The translations under genes were made by a program, and so were the position numbers. A stretch of DNA of 50,488 nucleotides from Silicimonas sp. (GTDB lineage: Bacteria; Pseudomonadota; Alphaproteobacteria; Rhodobacterales; Rhodobacteraceae). The stretch's first letter is position 1. Each line of letters starts with the position of its first letter. The DNA lies in the NCBI GenBank assembly GCA_022824315.1, contig JAJEAC010000205.1, positions 1 to 50,488 on the forward strand. Direction: 5' to 3'. Positions 8,433 through 16,272 of the stretch are shown one piece after another. The notes beneath the pieces were generated by a model. It ran no database searches. It saw only the letters and a list, made by a program, of their open reading frames with translations, and was not told where the DNA came from.

Positions 8433-9716
8433 TCATCGGCCAAATACATAATCCGGCAGCGTAAGCGACAGAGCGGGCCAATAAGTTATGATGATCAGAA
8501 ACAGAAACAACGGAATGTAAAATGGCATGGTCTCGCGCAAGAGGGCCCGGTATTCTACCTTCGCCACTTCAGTCATCACGAAGAGCAGTATGCCGAACGG
8601 TGGCGTAAGGGTTCCGATCAGCAGGTTGACTACCATTACAAGCCCAAAGTGCACCGGGTCCACGCCCATCAGTTGCATCACCGGCACCAGTACGGGCACG
8701 GCGACGAGCAGGATGGCGGTGGTGTCCATCACGCATCCGAATATCAGGAGTGCGACGTTCACGATCAAAAGAACGATCAACGGGTTGTCGCTGATCGACA
8801 GCAAGAGTTCGGCCAGCCTGTTGGGCACGCCTTCGATCGCGAGGATGGCGCTGAAAGGCGTCGCCGCAGCGATGATGAAGACAAGAACGCCGCAGGTGGC
8901 AACGGTTTCGCGAATCGAGAGCCACAACCGAGCCAGAGTCAGCTCCCGCGTAGCAAAGCCGAGCACAATGGCATAAGCTGCCGTCAGCGCACCAAGTTGT
9001 GTCGGCGTAGCAAGGCCTGTGAGGATTCCGCCGATCAGGAACACGGGAGCCAGCAGCGCCGGCAACGCCCGCCAGAAGGCAAGCGCAACGCCATGAGCAC
9101 TCTGACGTGGCAACACGGGGGCTTCAATGCGCCCGCTGCTTGCCAGCCAGTAGACCACGGCCATCAGCACCAGCGACATCAGGACGCCCGGCACGATGCC
9201 CGCCAGGAACAGGTCGGGCACCGAAACGTTGGCCAGCACGGCATAGATTATCATGATGCCCGACGGAGGGATAATCGGGCCGATAATTGAAGACACGGCC
9301 GTGATCGCCGCACTGAACTCGGCGCTGAAACCGCGACGCTTCATCTCGCGCACTTCAACGGCACCCAGCCCTGCCGCGTCGGCCTGCGCCACGCCCGACA
9401 TGCCGGAAAAGATGACGCTGGCAACGATGTTCACATGGCCCAGCGATCCTCGGACATGGCCGACCAACGCCGTGGCGAAATCAAAAATCCGGGTGGCGAT
9501 GCCAGCCGAGTTGAACAGGTTTCCTGCCAAAATGAAGAGTGGAATGGCCAACAGGACATAGCTTTCCAGGCCTGATGCCACCCGCTGCACGACGAGCATT
9601 GGCGGGACGGTATCCACAATGAGAAGATATGCCAGCGCCGAGGCCGGAAGAGCGAAGGCGATCGGCATCTCCAGCAGCACAAGTGCCGCGAGGATGACGA
9701 GGAGGAGCCATAGCAT
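8433..9716 (-). CDS. dctM: TRAP transporter large permease subunit (DctM)
   Basis: 427 aa, about 12 membrane spans, a typical DctM of the ion-transporter superfamily. The start at 9716 ('MLWLLLVILAALVLLEMPIAF') gives a 5-base gap after dctQ; the in-frame ATG at 9746 would overlap dctQ by 25 bases and is less likely. 'FSGMSGVAQADAAGLG' and 'IIGPIIPPSGIMIIYA' are characteristic DctM blocks. Together with DctQ and the periplasmic DctP it imports a carboxylate-type solute using an ion gradient. It is the last gene of the operon; no T-rich terminator hairpin was seen in the convergent gap with the glycerate kinase gene. Confidence 0.95.
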   Translation of the reverse strand: MLWLLLVILAALVLLEMPIAFALPASALAYLLIVDTVPPMLVVQRVASGLESYVLLAIPLFILAGNLFNSAGIATRIFDFATALVGHVRGSLGHVNIVASVIFSGMSGVAQADAAGLGAVEVREMKRRGFSAEFSAAITAVSSIIGPIIPPSGIMIIYAVLANVSVPDLFLAGIVPGVLMSLVLMAVVYWLASSGRIEAPVLPRQSAHGVALAFWRALPALLAPVFLIGGILTGLATPTQLGALTAAYAIVLGFATRELTLARLWLSIRETVATCGVLVFIIAAATPFSAILAIEGVPNRLAELLLSISDNPLIVLLIVNVALLIFGCVMDTTAILLVAVPVLVPVMQLMGVDPVHFGLVMVVNLLIGTLTPPFGILLFVMTEVAKVEYRALLRETMPFYIPLFLFLIIITYWPALSLTLPDYVFGR

Positions 9717-9721
9717 CGTCG

Positions 9722-10258
9722 CTATTCCATGATCCGGCGTTTGCACTCCGGCCGCGCGGCGTGATCGTCAAGAACGGCACCGGCAAGGGCTTCCAGGAAG
9801 TAGAACAGCGCAGTGAGCAGCATCAGGCTGCTGGTGAGGATCAGGGGCACGGAAAAGAAATAGGAGCGCGGCAGGTCAATGGGCAGCGCAATCGTGGTCG
9901 AGCGCGCCTCAATTTCCATGATCGGGCCAAGTTCGCGCAAAAGTACAAGTAGTGTCCAGATGATCCCGGCGAAGACAAGGGCCCGAATGGCATTGCGCGC
10001 CTTTGGCGGCAGGCGACCCACGAAAGACACGATCGTCACATGCCGCATCTGCTTCAGACCGACCGATGCCCCCAAGAAAGTGAGCCAGACCAGTGCATAG
10101 GCACCTCCTTCCTGCTCCCAGGTAATCGGATTGCCAAGCCCGGCATTCAGCAAGACCTGAACCAAGATCATCAACACGATGCCCATCAAGATCGCCGACG
10201 CCAGGGCCAGTTCGATCCGCCCGATCCATCTCAGTCCGCTTCTCAGAATTGGAAACAT
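9722..10258 (-). CDS. dctQ: TRAP transporter small permease subunit (DctQ)
   Basis: 178 aa with four membrane spans (about 13-35, 50-68, 90-110 and 130-152). The 'NPITWEQEGGAYALVWLTFLGASVG' region matches the conserved DctQ pattern around the second span. DctQ is the small membrane partner needed for DctM function. It is separated from dctP by 59 bases containing a strong stem-loop (10286-10310) and from dctM by 5 bases. Confidence 0.93.
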   Translation of the reverse strand: MFPILRSGLRWIGRIELALASAILMGIVLMILVQVLLNAGLGNPITWEQEGGAYALVWLTFLGASVGLKQMRHVTIVSFVGRLPPKARNAIRALVFAGIIWTLLVLLRELGPIMEIEARSTTIALPIDLPRSYFFSVPLILTSSLMLLTALFYFLEALAGAVLDDHAARPECKRRIME

Positions 10259-10285
10259 GCGTCGCTTTCGCCCCTCCAGGGGAAT

Positions 10286-10310
10286 CCGGGGCCGGATTGC
10301 CCGGCCCCGG
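10286..10310 (-). promoter_or_regulatory. Intercistronic stem-loop between dctP and dctQ
   Basis: CCGGGGCCGG (10286-10295) and CCGGCCCCGG (10301-10310) form a perfect 10-bp GC-only stem with a 5-base loop, starting 7 bases after the dctP stop on the minus strand. There is no T-run, so it is not a full intrinsic terminator. Such hairpins after binding-protein genes commonly protect the upstream mRNA from 3' decay and let the binding protein be made in excess over the permease. That role here is inference. Confidence 0.6.
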
Positions 10311-10317
10311 TTCAGGG

Positions 10318-11295
10318 TCAGCTCTCAAGGTCTCGGATCTTCTGCCAGAGACCGCTGCTCCACAACCCTTCAGCTTCCATTTCGGTCACGCCGGCACGGG
10401 CCCTTTCCGAGAAGGGTCCGTTGTCGATTTCTGAAACCGTAGCGCCTTCTGCCACCATCTTGTCCAGCGTCGCCCTGCTGTCGCCCAGTGCCGTTTCAGA
10501 CATCCAGTGCACTGCCTCCTCGGCGGCTGCCTGCAAAACCTGTTGCTGTTCAGCGGTCAGGCTGTTCCATTTGGCTTCGTTGACCGAGATATGCGCTGAG
10601 GACATCAAGTGGTTCGTGAGCGTGATGTTCGGGGCGGCAACATGGAATTTCTGGCTGTACGCGCCGGACGCGTCGGCTTCGGCCCCGCCAACCGCGCCGG
10701 TCTTGAGCGCCAGGAACGCCTCCGCCCAGGCAACCTGCGTCGGCACGGTGCCGATGGTCTCCCACAGTTTCAGATAGGCCTTGATCCCGGGAACGCGCAT
10801 TTTCATGCCCTGCACGTCATCCACGCTCGATACAGGCTCGCGCGTATAGAGGATGCGCGGCTGGTCGACGGCGACCGACAGAATGCGCACGCCCATCTCG
10901 TCGACGACTTGCTGGTTCATGCCGCCGAAGATGTCGCTTTCCAGGAAGGTCTGCATGTGTTCGCGGTCGCGAAAGGTGAAGCCCCAGGTCAGGACCTGAA
11001 AGTCCTGCACGTTCGAGGTGAACCAATCGGGGCGAGAATACATCACGTCCACTGAACCTGCCTGATGCTGTTCCATCACCTGTGTCGCGTTGCCCAACGA
11101 CTGCCCCCGGATCAGGTTGACGTCGAAGAGATCGCCTGCCTTTTCGTTCAGGATCTCCTCGAATTTGACAGCCATGCGGTCCAGCAGCGAATCCACCGCT
11201 TCCGAACCCGCAACGACAAGCTTGGTGTCAGCAGTTGCGGGCGCGGCCAGCAGGGTCGAGACCGCCGTCAGCGCTCCGATCAACATGTGTTTCAT
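10318..11295 (-). CDS. dctP: TRAP transporter periplasmic substrate-binding protein (DctP)
   Basis: 325 aa. A signal peptide with probable cleavage after 'ATA' near residue 22 precedes a DctP fold. 'VQGMKMRVPG' carries R167, the arginine that binds the ligand carboxylate in the family, and 'WAEAFLALKTGAVGGAEADA' is the following conserved block. The ligand therefore probably has a carboxylate, such as a sugar acid, although some TRAP proteins bind other molecules. The ribosome site AAAGGAG is strong. It lies between the catabolic enzymes and the permease genes in one operon. Confidence 0.93.
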   Translation of the reverse strand: MKHMLIGALTAVSTLLAAPATADTKLVVAGSEAVDSLLDRMAVKFEEILNEKAGDLFDVNLIRGQSLGNATQVMEQHQAGSVDVMYSRPDWFTSNVQDFQVLTWGFTFRDREHMQTFLESDIFGGMNQQVVDEMGVRILSVAVDQPRILYTREPVSSVDDVQGMKMRVPGIKAYLKLWETIGTVPTQVAWAEAFLALKTGAVGGAEADASGAYSQKFHVAAPNITLTNHLMSSAHISVNEAKWNSLTAEQQQVLQAAAEEAVHWMSETALGDSRATLDKMVAEGATVSEIDNGPFSERARAGVTEMEAEGLWSSGLWQKIRDLES

Positions 11296-11336
11296 TGGTC
11301 AATCTCCTTTTTGGTGGTTGTGTTGCAGGCACGCAA

Positions 11337-12068
11337 TCATCCATACGTGCCCTTGTTGAGCAGACCGCCATCGGCGGTCAGCGAAGTGCCGGTGATGAAA
11401 CTGGCCCGGTCGGAAAGCAGAAACGCACAGGCCTCGGCGGCCTCGCGGGGTTCGCCCAAGCGTCCGAGCAATTGCCGGTCGGCGTAATCGGCGGCAGTGC
11501 GACCAGAGGCTTCTGCCACCGATTGCAGCCCCGGCGTGTCGAAGCTCCCGAGGCACAGGTGATTGACCCGGATACCTCTTGGCGCGAGCTCCGCGGCCAA
11601 CGCTCGGGTCAGTCCCAAGAGGCCATGTTTGGATGCACAGTATGCGGACCGTCCGGCAAAGCCCGCCACTGAGGCCGCCGAGCCTACATTGACCACGGAT
11701 GCGCCGTCATCCAGGAGCGGCAGCGCATGTTTCGTGACAAGCCAAGCTCCGGTCAGGTTGATGTCCAGCATGGCCTGCCAGTCGGCAAGATCCTGTTCGT
11801 GAATCGGTCTGCCACCTTGCACTGCAGCATTGTTGACAAGACCGGAGAGCCGCGTGTTTCCCTTGGAGAGGTCATCAAACAAGCCTCGGACATCCTGCTC
11901 ACTGGCTACATCGGCGATGCGGTGTTCGATCTGCTGCGACGCGAACGGTGTATTCGGCTCCCGTCGACTGGTCGCGATGACCTGCCTTCCTCCTGCGGCC
12001 AGATTTTCGGCCATGGCGCGACCGATGCCTTTGCTGGCGCCTGTGATCAATACTGTGGGGGTCGCCAT
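11337..12068 (-). CDS. Short-chain dehydrogenase/reductase (catabolic operon, third gene)
   Basis: 243 aa, classical SDR. The cofactor loop TGASKGIG is at 10-17, 'NNAA' at 79-82, and the catalytic residues are S130, Y143 and K147. Arginines after the second strand ('TSRREP', 33-38) suggest NADP(H) preference. It starts 11 bases after the dehydratase gene. By comparison with L-fuconate- and L-rhamnonate-type pathways, one of the two SDRs would oxidise the sugar and the other a 2-keto-3-deoxy acid; the sequence does not say which is which. SDR substrates cannot be assigned by eye. Confidence 0.9.
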   Translation of the reverse strand: MATPTVLITGASKGIGRAMAENLAAGGRQVIATSRREPNTPFASQQIEHRIADVASEQDVRGLFDDLSKGNTRLSGLVNNAAVQGGRPIHEQDLADWQAMLDINLTGAWLVTKHALPLLDDGASVVNVGSAASVAGFAGRSAYCASKHGLLGLTRALAAELAPRGIRVNHLCLGSFDTPGLQSVAEASGRTAADYADRQLLGRLGEPREAAEACAFLLSDRASFITGTSLTADGGLLNKGTYG

Positions 12069-12079
12069 TCCTGCCTTCC

Positions 12080-13246
12080 TCAGTGCGCCGGCTTTTCGGC
12101 GAACCAGTCGGGATTGTCCGGATCGCGATAGGCAGAGACAATTTCGTCAGTGCGGTAGAGTTCCAGTTTCTCCAGGTCGACTTCAACCCCCAGCCCGGGA
12201 CCCGTTGGCACATTTGCGAGTCCGTCCTCGAATGGGATCCGCTGGGTCAGGATGTCATCAGCATGAAGCTGATAGATCGTGTCGAGCGCGATCTTGGCGT
12301 TCGGCATCGATGCTGCAAGCTGCAGATACGCCGCTTGGGTAAGGCCAAGCTCGCCGCCGGAATGCATGCCGACGTGGATGCCCGCTGCCTCGCAGACCGC
12401 GCCAGCCTTTAGGCACTGCCAAAGGCCGCCGGCTTCGTGGGGATCAATCAACACCACATCTGCGGTACCCAGCCGGATGGCGGTCATGGTCTCCTGCAGC
12501 GTATACGCGCCCTCGTCTACGCAAATCGGAACCGGGCTCGCCGCCCGCAACCGGGCGGCCCCGGCCAAATCTTCGACCGGCAACGGTTGTTCAACATATT
12601 GCAGATCGTACGGCTGCAGCCGGGCCAGCATCCGTTTGGCCATGGCAGGAGTCCACGCGCCGTTGGCATCGATCCGGAGATTGACCGACGGTCCGAGCAC
12701 CTCGCGCGCCTTTGCAACCAGCGCGATATCCTGTTCCGGATCAAGGCCAACCTTGAGCTTGAACGATCGGAACCCTTGCTCTCGATATGCGATCAGCGCC
12801 TCAGCTACCGTTTCGGGGCACGAAATATAGACATAGGCGCACATCTCAACCTTGGAACGGTAGGCTCCGCCCCACATCTGGTGCAGAGGCATGTCGGCGT
12901 GTTTGCCGCGCGCATCCCACATCGCCATCTCAAGCGCCGACAAGGCAAAGACGAGCGCCCGCTTGTGATGGTAGTAACCCGCGCCTTCAGCGGCCCGTGT
13001 AAGGCGCTCGACATCCGTGACTCTACGCCCCATGCCCAGCGGCATGACTAGGCTCTCGAACACCGCCGGAACGAAATCCAGAAGGCAAATGGTCTCCCCA
13101 AATCCCCTGACCCCACCTTGCGTGGTAACCTCGCAAATCAGGCGCGTTGATCCGGTCCGCTTGCCGGAAGACCACGAAATCGCCGACATGAGCGGCACGT
13201 GAATGATCCAGTGGCGGATCCGTGATATTTCGAGTGCGTCACCCAT
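12080..13246 (-). CDS. Enolase-superfamily dehydratase (mandelate racemase subgroup)
   Basis: 388 aa from ATG 13246; an in-frame TTG at 13252 would overlap the preceding stop. The fold is the enolase-superfamily capping domain plus barrel. Visible active-site residues are K163-x-K165 ('FKLKVG'), metal ligands D193 ('RIDANG'), E219 ('VEQPL') and D244 ('CVDEG'), then D268 ('LIDPHEAGG') and H295 ('GMHSGG'). The last two form the Asp-His dyad of the mandelate racemase subgroup rather than the Lys of muconate-lactonising enzymes. This points to acid-sugar dehydration (aldonate to 2-keto-3-deoxyaldonate). Flanking SDRs and the TRAP genes support a sugar-acid role; the exact substrate is unknown. 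Confidence 0.88.
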   Translation of the reverse strand: MGDALEISRIRHWIIHVPLMSAISWSSGKRTGSTRLICEVTTQGGVRGFGETICLLDFVPAVFESLVMPLGMGRRVTDVERLTRAAEGAGYYHHKRALVFALSALEMAMWDARGKHADMPLHQMWGGAYRSKVEMCAYVYISCPETVAEALIAYREQGFRSFKLKVGLDPEQDIALVAKAREVLGPSVNLRIDANGAWTPAMAKRMLARLQPYDLQYVEQPLPVEDLAGAARLRAASPVPICVDEGAYTLQETMTAIRLGTADVVLIDPHEAGGLWQCLKAGAVCEAAGIHVGMHSGGELGLTQAAYLQLAASMPNAKIALDTIYQLHADDILTQRIPFEDGLANVPTGPGLGVEVDLEKLELYRTDEIVSAYRDPDNPDWFAEKPAH

Positions 13247-13248
13247 TT

Positions 13249-13980
13249 TCAATCCATGTGGAGACCGCCGTTGATGTTGATCACTTCGCCACAGATGTGC
13301 CGTGCCCGCACCGAGGCGAGAAACAGCGCTAGATCCGCAATCTCGGCCGGGTCGGCAAACCGGCCCTGCGGAATAAAGGCCTTGATCCTTTCGCGCGTGG
13401 CTTCGTCGTGCAGCTTGACCATTTCCGTGGCGACAACGCCTGGGGCAATGGCATTGACTCGAACCCCTTGCGTGGCGCCCTCGAAGGCCGCCGCCCGGGT
13501 CAGGCCGACGATCGCGTGCTTTGATGCGACATAGGAACTGTTGTTGCCAAAAAGCGTCGATCGCTTGGCGGCAAATGATGCGATGTTGATGACAGAACCC
13601 GAATGCGCCGCCAGTTGGCTCCAGAGCGCCCGAGTCAGGCGGAACGCGGCGCTCGCATTGATGTCCATCACCGCGTGCCAGTCCTGATCGGTCGTCTCGG
13701 CCAGGGGCGACGGTCGCGAAATTCCGGCATTGTTGATCAGAATCGCGGCACCTCCCATCCCCGCCGTCCGCTCGGCTATGGATTCAGCCAAGCCGGGCTC
13801 TGCAAGGTCACCGGTCAATGATTCTCCGCCCAGGGTTTCTGCGAGCACCGACACCGCCTCATTCCGGTCGACCAGCAAGAGTGACGCGCCCTCTTCGGCA
13901 AATGCCCTAGCTTGTGCGGCACCGATGCCTTGTGCGGCGCCTGTAATCACGGCCAGTCGGTTATTCAGGCACAGGTCCAT
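13249..13980 (-). CDS. Short-chain dehydrogenase/reductase (first gene of catabolic operon)
   Basis: 243 aa. The cofactor motif TGAAQGIG lies at 13-20, D38 ends the second strand ('LLLVDRN') and predicts NAD+ use, NNAG is at 83-86, and the catalytic residues are S135, Y150 and K154. The Ser-Tyr spacing is about two residues longer than usual. As the leading gene it is a candidate for the initial sugar dehydrogenase that makes the lactone handled by the SMP-30 domain encoded divergently. The 2-base gap to the dehydratase gene indicates tight coupling. Confidence 0.9.
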   Translation of the reverse strand: MDLCLNNRLAVITGAAQGIGAAQARAFAEEGASLLLVDRNEAVSVLAETLGGESLTGDLAEPGLAESIAERTAGMGGAAILINNAGISRPSPLAETTDQDWHAVMDINASAAFRLTRALWSQLAAHSGSVINIASFAAKRSTLFGNNSSYVASKHAIVGLTRAAAFEGATQGVRVNAIAPGVVATEMVKLHDEATRERIKAFIPQGRFADPAEIADLALFLASVRARHICGEVININGGLHMD

Positions 13981-14007
13981 TTCTGTTGTCTCATTATTCG
14001 AGATGGC

Positions 14008-14024
14008 GTCTTGACAATCAAGAC
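14008..14024. promoter_or_regulatory. Palindromic operator candidate (GTCTTGA-CAA-TCAAGAC)
   Basis: A perfect 7-bp inverted repeat with a 3-base centre. It covers the -35 of the fusion-gene promoter and the start region of the opposite transcript, so one bound dimer could control both directions. IclR-family regulators usually bind short palindromes of this size in the spacer next to their own gene. Assignment to the fusion protein is inference from position. Confidence 0.6.
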
Positions 14025-14039
14025 ATAGCGTGCTTAATA
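14011..14039 (+). promoter_or_regulatory. Promoter for the IclR/SMP-30 fusion gene
   Basis: TTGACA (14011-14016), a 17-base spacer and TTAATA (14034-14039); alternatively TAATAC after 18 bases. The -35 is perfect and the -10 weak. The start point would be near 14046, with a 37-base leader to the ATG at 14083. The -35 lies inside the palindrome at 14008-14024, so binding there should block it. Confidence 0.45.
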
Positions 14040-14062
14040 CACTGCTGAACAGGCTCTGTCAA
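14034..14062 (-). promoter_or_regulatory. Sigma-70 type promoter for the SDR/dehydratase/TRAP operon
   Basis: Reading the minus strand, TTGACA (14062-14057), a 17-base spacer and TATTAA (14039-14034) form a strong candidate promoter. Transcription would begin near 14027 and give a leader of about 46 bases before the SDR start at 13980. Its -10 hexamer coincides with the -10 of the opposite promoter, and the palindrome at 14008-14024 lies just inside the transcript. Confidence 0.55.
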
Positions 14063-14082
14063 TGTGAGGGAACGGACGCGCC

Positions 14083-15741
14083 ATGACCAAAAACCAAGCC
14101 AAGGCGCGTTCTGCTACGCTCGCGAAAGGATTGGAAATACTGAACTTTCTGGGATCTCAGAACGGGCCGGTCACGCTCAGGACAGTAATGTCCGGTTTGG
14201 GGATGACCAAGCCGACGGCCCATCGGCTGCTGGCCACGCTGGTTGACCACGGCATGGCACGATTCGATTCGGCAAACAACACCTACCAACTGGGCATGCG
14301 CCTCTTCGAACTGTCTCGCCAGGTCTGGCAAGATTTTGACCTACGAGGCGTCGCGATGAACGAGATGCGGAAACTTCACGCTGCAACCAACGAAACCGTT
14401 TCTCTTGCAATTCTGACTCCGGATGGCGGGGTCTATATTGACGGCCTGCAGAGCAGCCACCACCTGCGCGAACAGTCCCGTGTCGGTCAACGAGTGGCAT
14501 TGTGGCGCTCTGCCATAGGAAAGGCTCTCATCGCCGGACTGTCATACAATGATCGGCAACGCATCCTGGAAGAGGATGCTGACGCGATCCTGAATTGCGG
14601 AACGTATGACGGCTTGCCGGAACTGAGCCGCCATCTCGATCTGGTCAATGCCCGCGGCTACGCCATAGAGATAGACGAGGATCTTCCCGGGATCTCGGGT
14701 GCCGCTGCACCGATTGTCGACCATCGAGGGATCACCGTCGCCGCGATCGGACTGAGCGGCGCCAGCGATCGGCTGAGCCGCGATACACTGCACCGGCTTG
14801 GGCCCAGCGTCATCGAAGCGACGCGACTGGCCTCGCTGCAGGCCGGCGGAGCGCCTCGCCCGGTCTCGACCGCACCGCAGCCGCGGGGCCTGCAGGTTCG
14901 GAATGTCAGGAAATTGGCCGACTTCAGCAACCTGATCGGCGAGAGTCCAACACTCAGCCGAGATGGCCGGATCCTATATTGGGTCGACATTTGTCGGCCA
15001 TGCATATTCCGCCTTGACCTGACGACCGGCGAAACGGACGCCTTTCCGCAAAAGGACATGGTGACGGCCGTTGCCGAGACGGCAGAAGGCCTGCTTGTTG
15101 CCGGCCTAACAGGCATTAGGGTCATCGAGCCGGTGAGCGGCAGGATCATCCGGGATTTTGGTGATCCTGAGGCGGATATTCCGACCAACCGATTCAATGA
15201 CGGCAAGCTTGACGCTCGAGGCCGCCTTTGGGTTGGTTCGCTCGCGTTCAGCCTCACACGCGGCGTTGGATCGCTCTATCGGGTCGACCCCGATGGCAGA
15301 GCCAACCACATGGAATCTGGACTGACGCTCCCGAACGGCATGGGGTGGTCGCCGGACGGACAAGCCATGTATCTGGTCGATACTGCAGACCGCGTCCTCT
15401 ACATCTATGATTTTGACACGGACGAGGGAACCATCGCCAACCGCCGCGAATTGATCCGCTTTCCAGACGACATGCCCGGCAGCCCCGACGGGATCGACAT
15501 CGACCCGCAAGGCAACATCTTTATCGCCATGTGGGACGGCTGGGCCATCGTGAAATATGCCCCTGACGGAACGCTTATCGAGACGTACGGAACACCGTTC
15601 CCTCGTCCGACCTCCTGCGTATTTGCGGACGGGTCCCCACCGCGCATTATGGTGACTTCGGCAAGGATACGTGTCTCCAGCGATCTTCTGGCAAAATATC
15701 CCTCAAGCGGTGCGACTATCGAACTGTTGTTGCCGACATGA
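14083..15741 (+). CDS. IclR transcriptional regulator fused to SMP-30/gluconolactonase domain
   Basis: 552 aa, two complete modules in one frame. Residues 1-75 are the IclR winged helix ('GLGMTKPTAHRLLATL'); about 85-255 is the IclR effector domain ('QRVALWRSAIGKALIA', 'GISGAAAPIVDH'). A Pro-rich linker (255-272) leads to an SMP-30 beta-propeller (about 280-552). The propeller keeps the metal and substrate residues E287 ('GESP'), N372/D373 ('RFNDGK'), N418 ('LPNG') and D469 ('SPDGID'), so lactonase activity is plausible. Ordinary IclR proteins are about 250 aa and SMP-30 about 290, so nothing is truncated. It is divergent from the SDR/dehydratase/TRAP operon. It may sense the lactone, hydrolyse it, or both. 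Confidence 0.93.
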   Translation: MTKNQAKARSATLAKGLEILNFLGSQNGPVTLRTVMSGLGMTKPTAHRLLATLVDHGMARFDSANNTYQLGMRLFELSRQVWQDFDLRGVAMNEMRKLHAATNETVSLAILTPDGGVYIDGLQSSHHLREQSRVGQRVALWRSAIGKALIAGLSYNDRQRILEEDADAILNCGTYDGLPELSRHLDLVNARGYAIEIDEDLPGISGAAAPIVDHRGITVAAIGLSGASDRLSRDTLHRLGPSVIEATRLASLQAGGAPRPVSTAPQPRGLQVRNVRKLADFSNLIGESPTLSRDGRILYWVDICRPCIFRLDLTTGETDAFPQKDMVTAVAETAEGLLVAGLTGIRVIEPVSGRIIRDFGDPEADIPTNRFNDGKLDARGRLWVGSLAFSLTRGVGSLYRVDPDGRANHMESGLTLPNGMGWSPDGQAMYLVDTADRVLYIYDFDTDEGTIANRRELIRFPDDMPGSPDGIDIDPQGNIFIAMWDGWAIVKYAPDGTLIETYGTPFPRPTSCVFADGSPPRIMVTSARIRVSSDLLAKYPSSGATIELLLPT

Positions 15742-16272
15742 TCGGACGGCGATCCGCTGCACGTCTCGGAAGAATCTGCACGGCCATGCTCCGTGCAAGG
15801 GTTCCGGGCGGCAGGTCTTGAATTGATCCGCCCAGTCCTGCTTGGACGGCCGCATAGGGGACAGAACTTCGCCGTCATTTGGTCAGGTGATCCGGATCAC
15901 GGAAGGTGACGCAAAAACGGCCCGCCCGGAACGCGCGACTATCCGCCTTTCGCGGGTATGGGCTCGCTTCGCGAACGCGAGGATGACTCTGGTGAGCTCG
16001 CAAAGTCCCGCAAGGAAGCGGTCATGCGCCGCATGGCGCGCTGCAGCCGCTCGATGGGGATCATGTGCTGCACGTCAGGTGCCAGGCAGCGCTTCCGAAT
16101 GTGGCGCTCGCGCCGTCCCCGAGCGTCCGCAAAACACCCCCTTGGCCCGCAAGTGCGACTGCGTCGCCCGCCAATGTCGGAAACCGGAGCGCTTCGGATC
16201 GGATGAGTCGTAGGCATTGCCGCCTGACAGGCGGGCTTGCGCGGTGTCTTGGCGGTCATGCCGTGCCAAGCA
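15742..16272. other. Intergenic stretch, no gene recognised
   Basis: This 531-base gap lies between the ends of the fusion gene and the MMPL gene (convergent). Short open frames exist on both strands but none resembles a known protein or has a good ribosome site. A near-perfect palindrome, CCGCCTG-A-CAGGCGG (16220-16234), lies about 40 bases beyond the MMPL stop without a T-run and may be a weak 3' hairpin. Composition looks like decayed coding DNA, but no parent gene could be named. Confidence 0.5.

Noticed and set aside
15939..16259. 106-codon minus-strand frame as a possible transposase or recombinase remnant
   Set aside because: No catalytic motif or terminal repeat could be found and overlapping frames are equally open.
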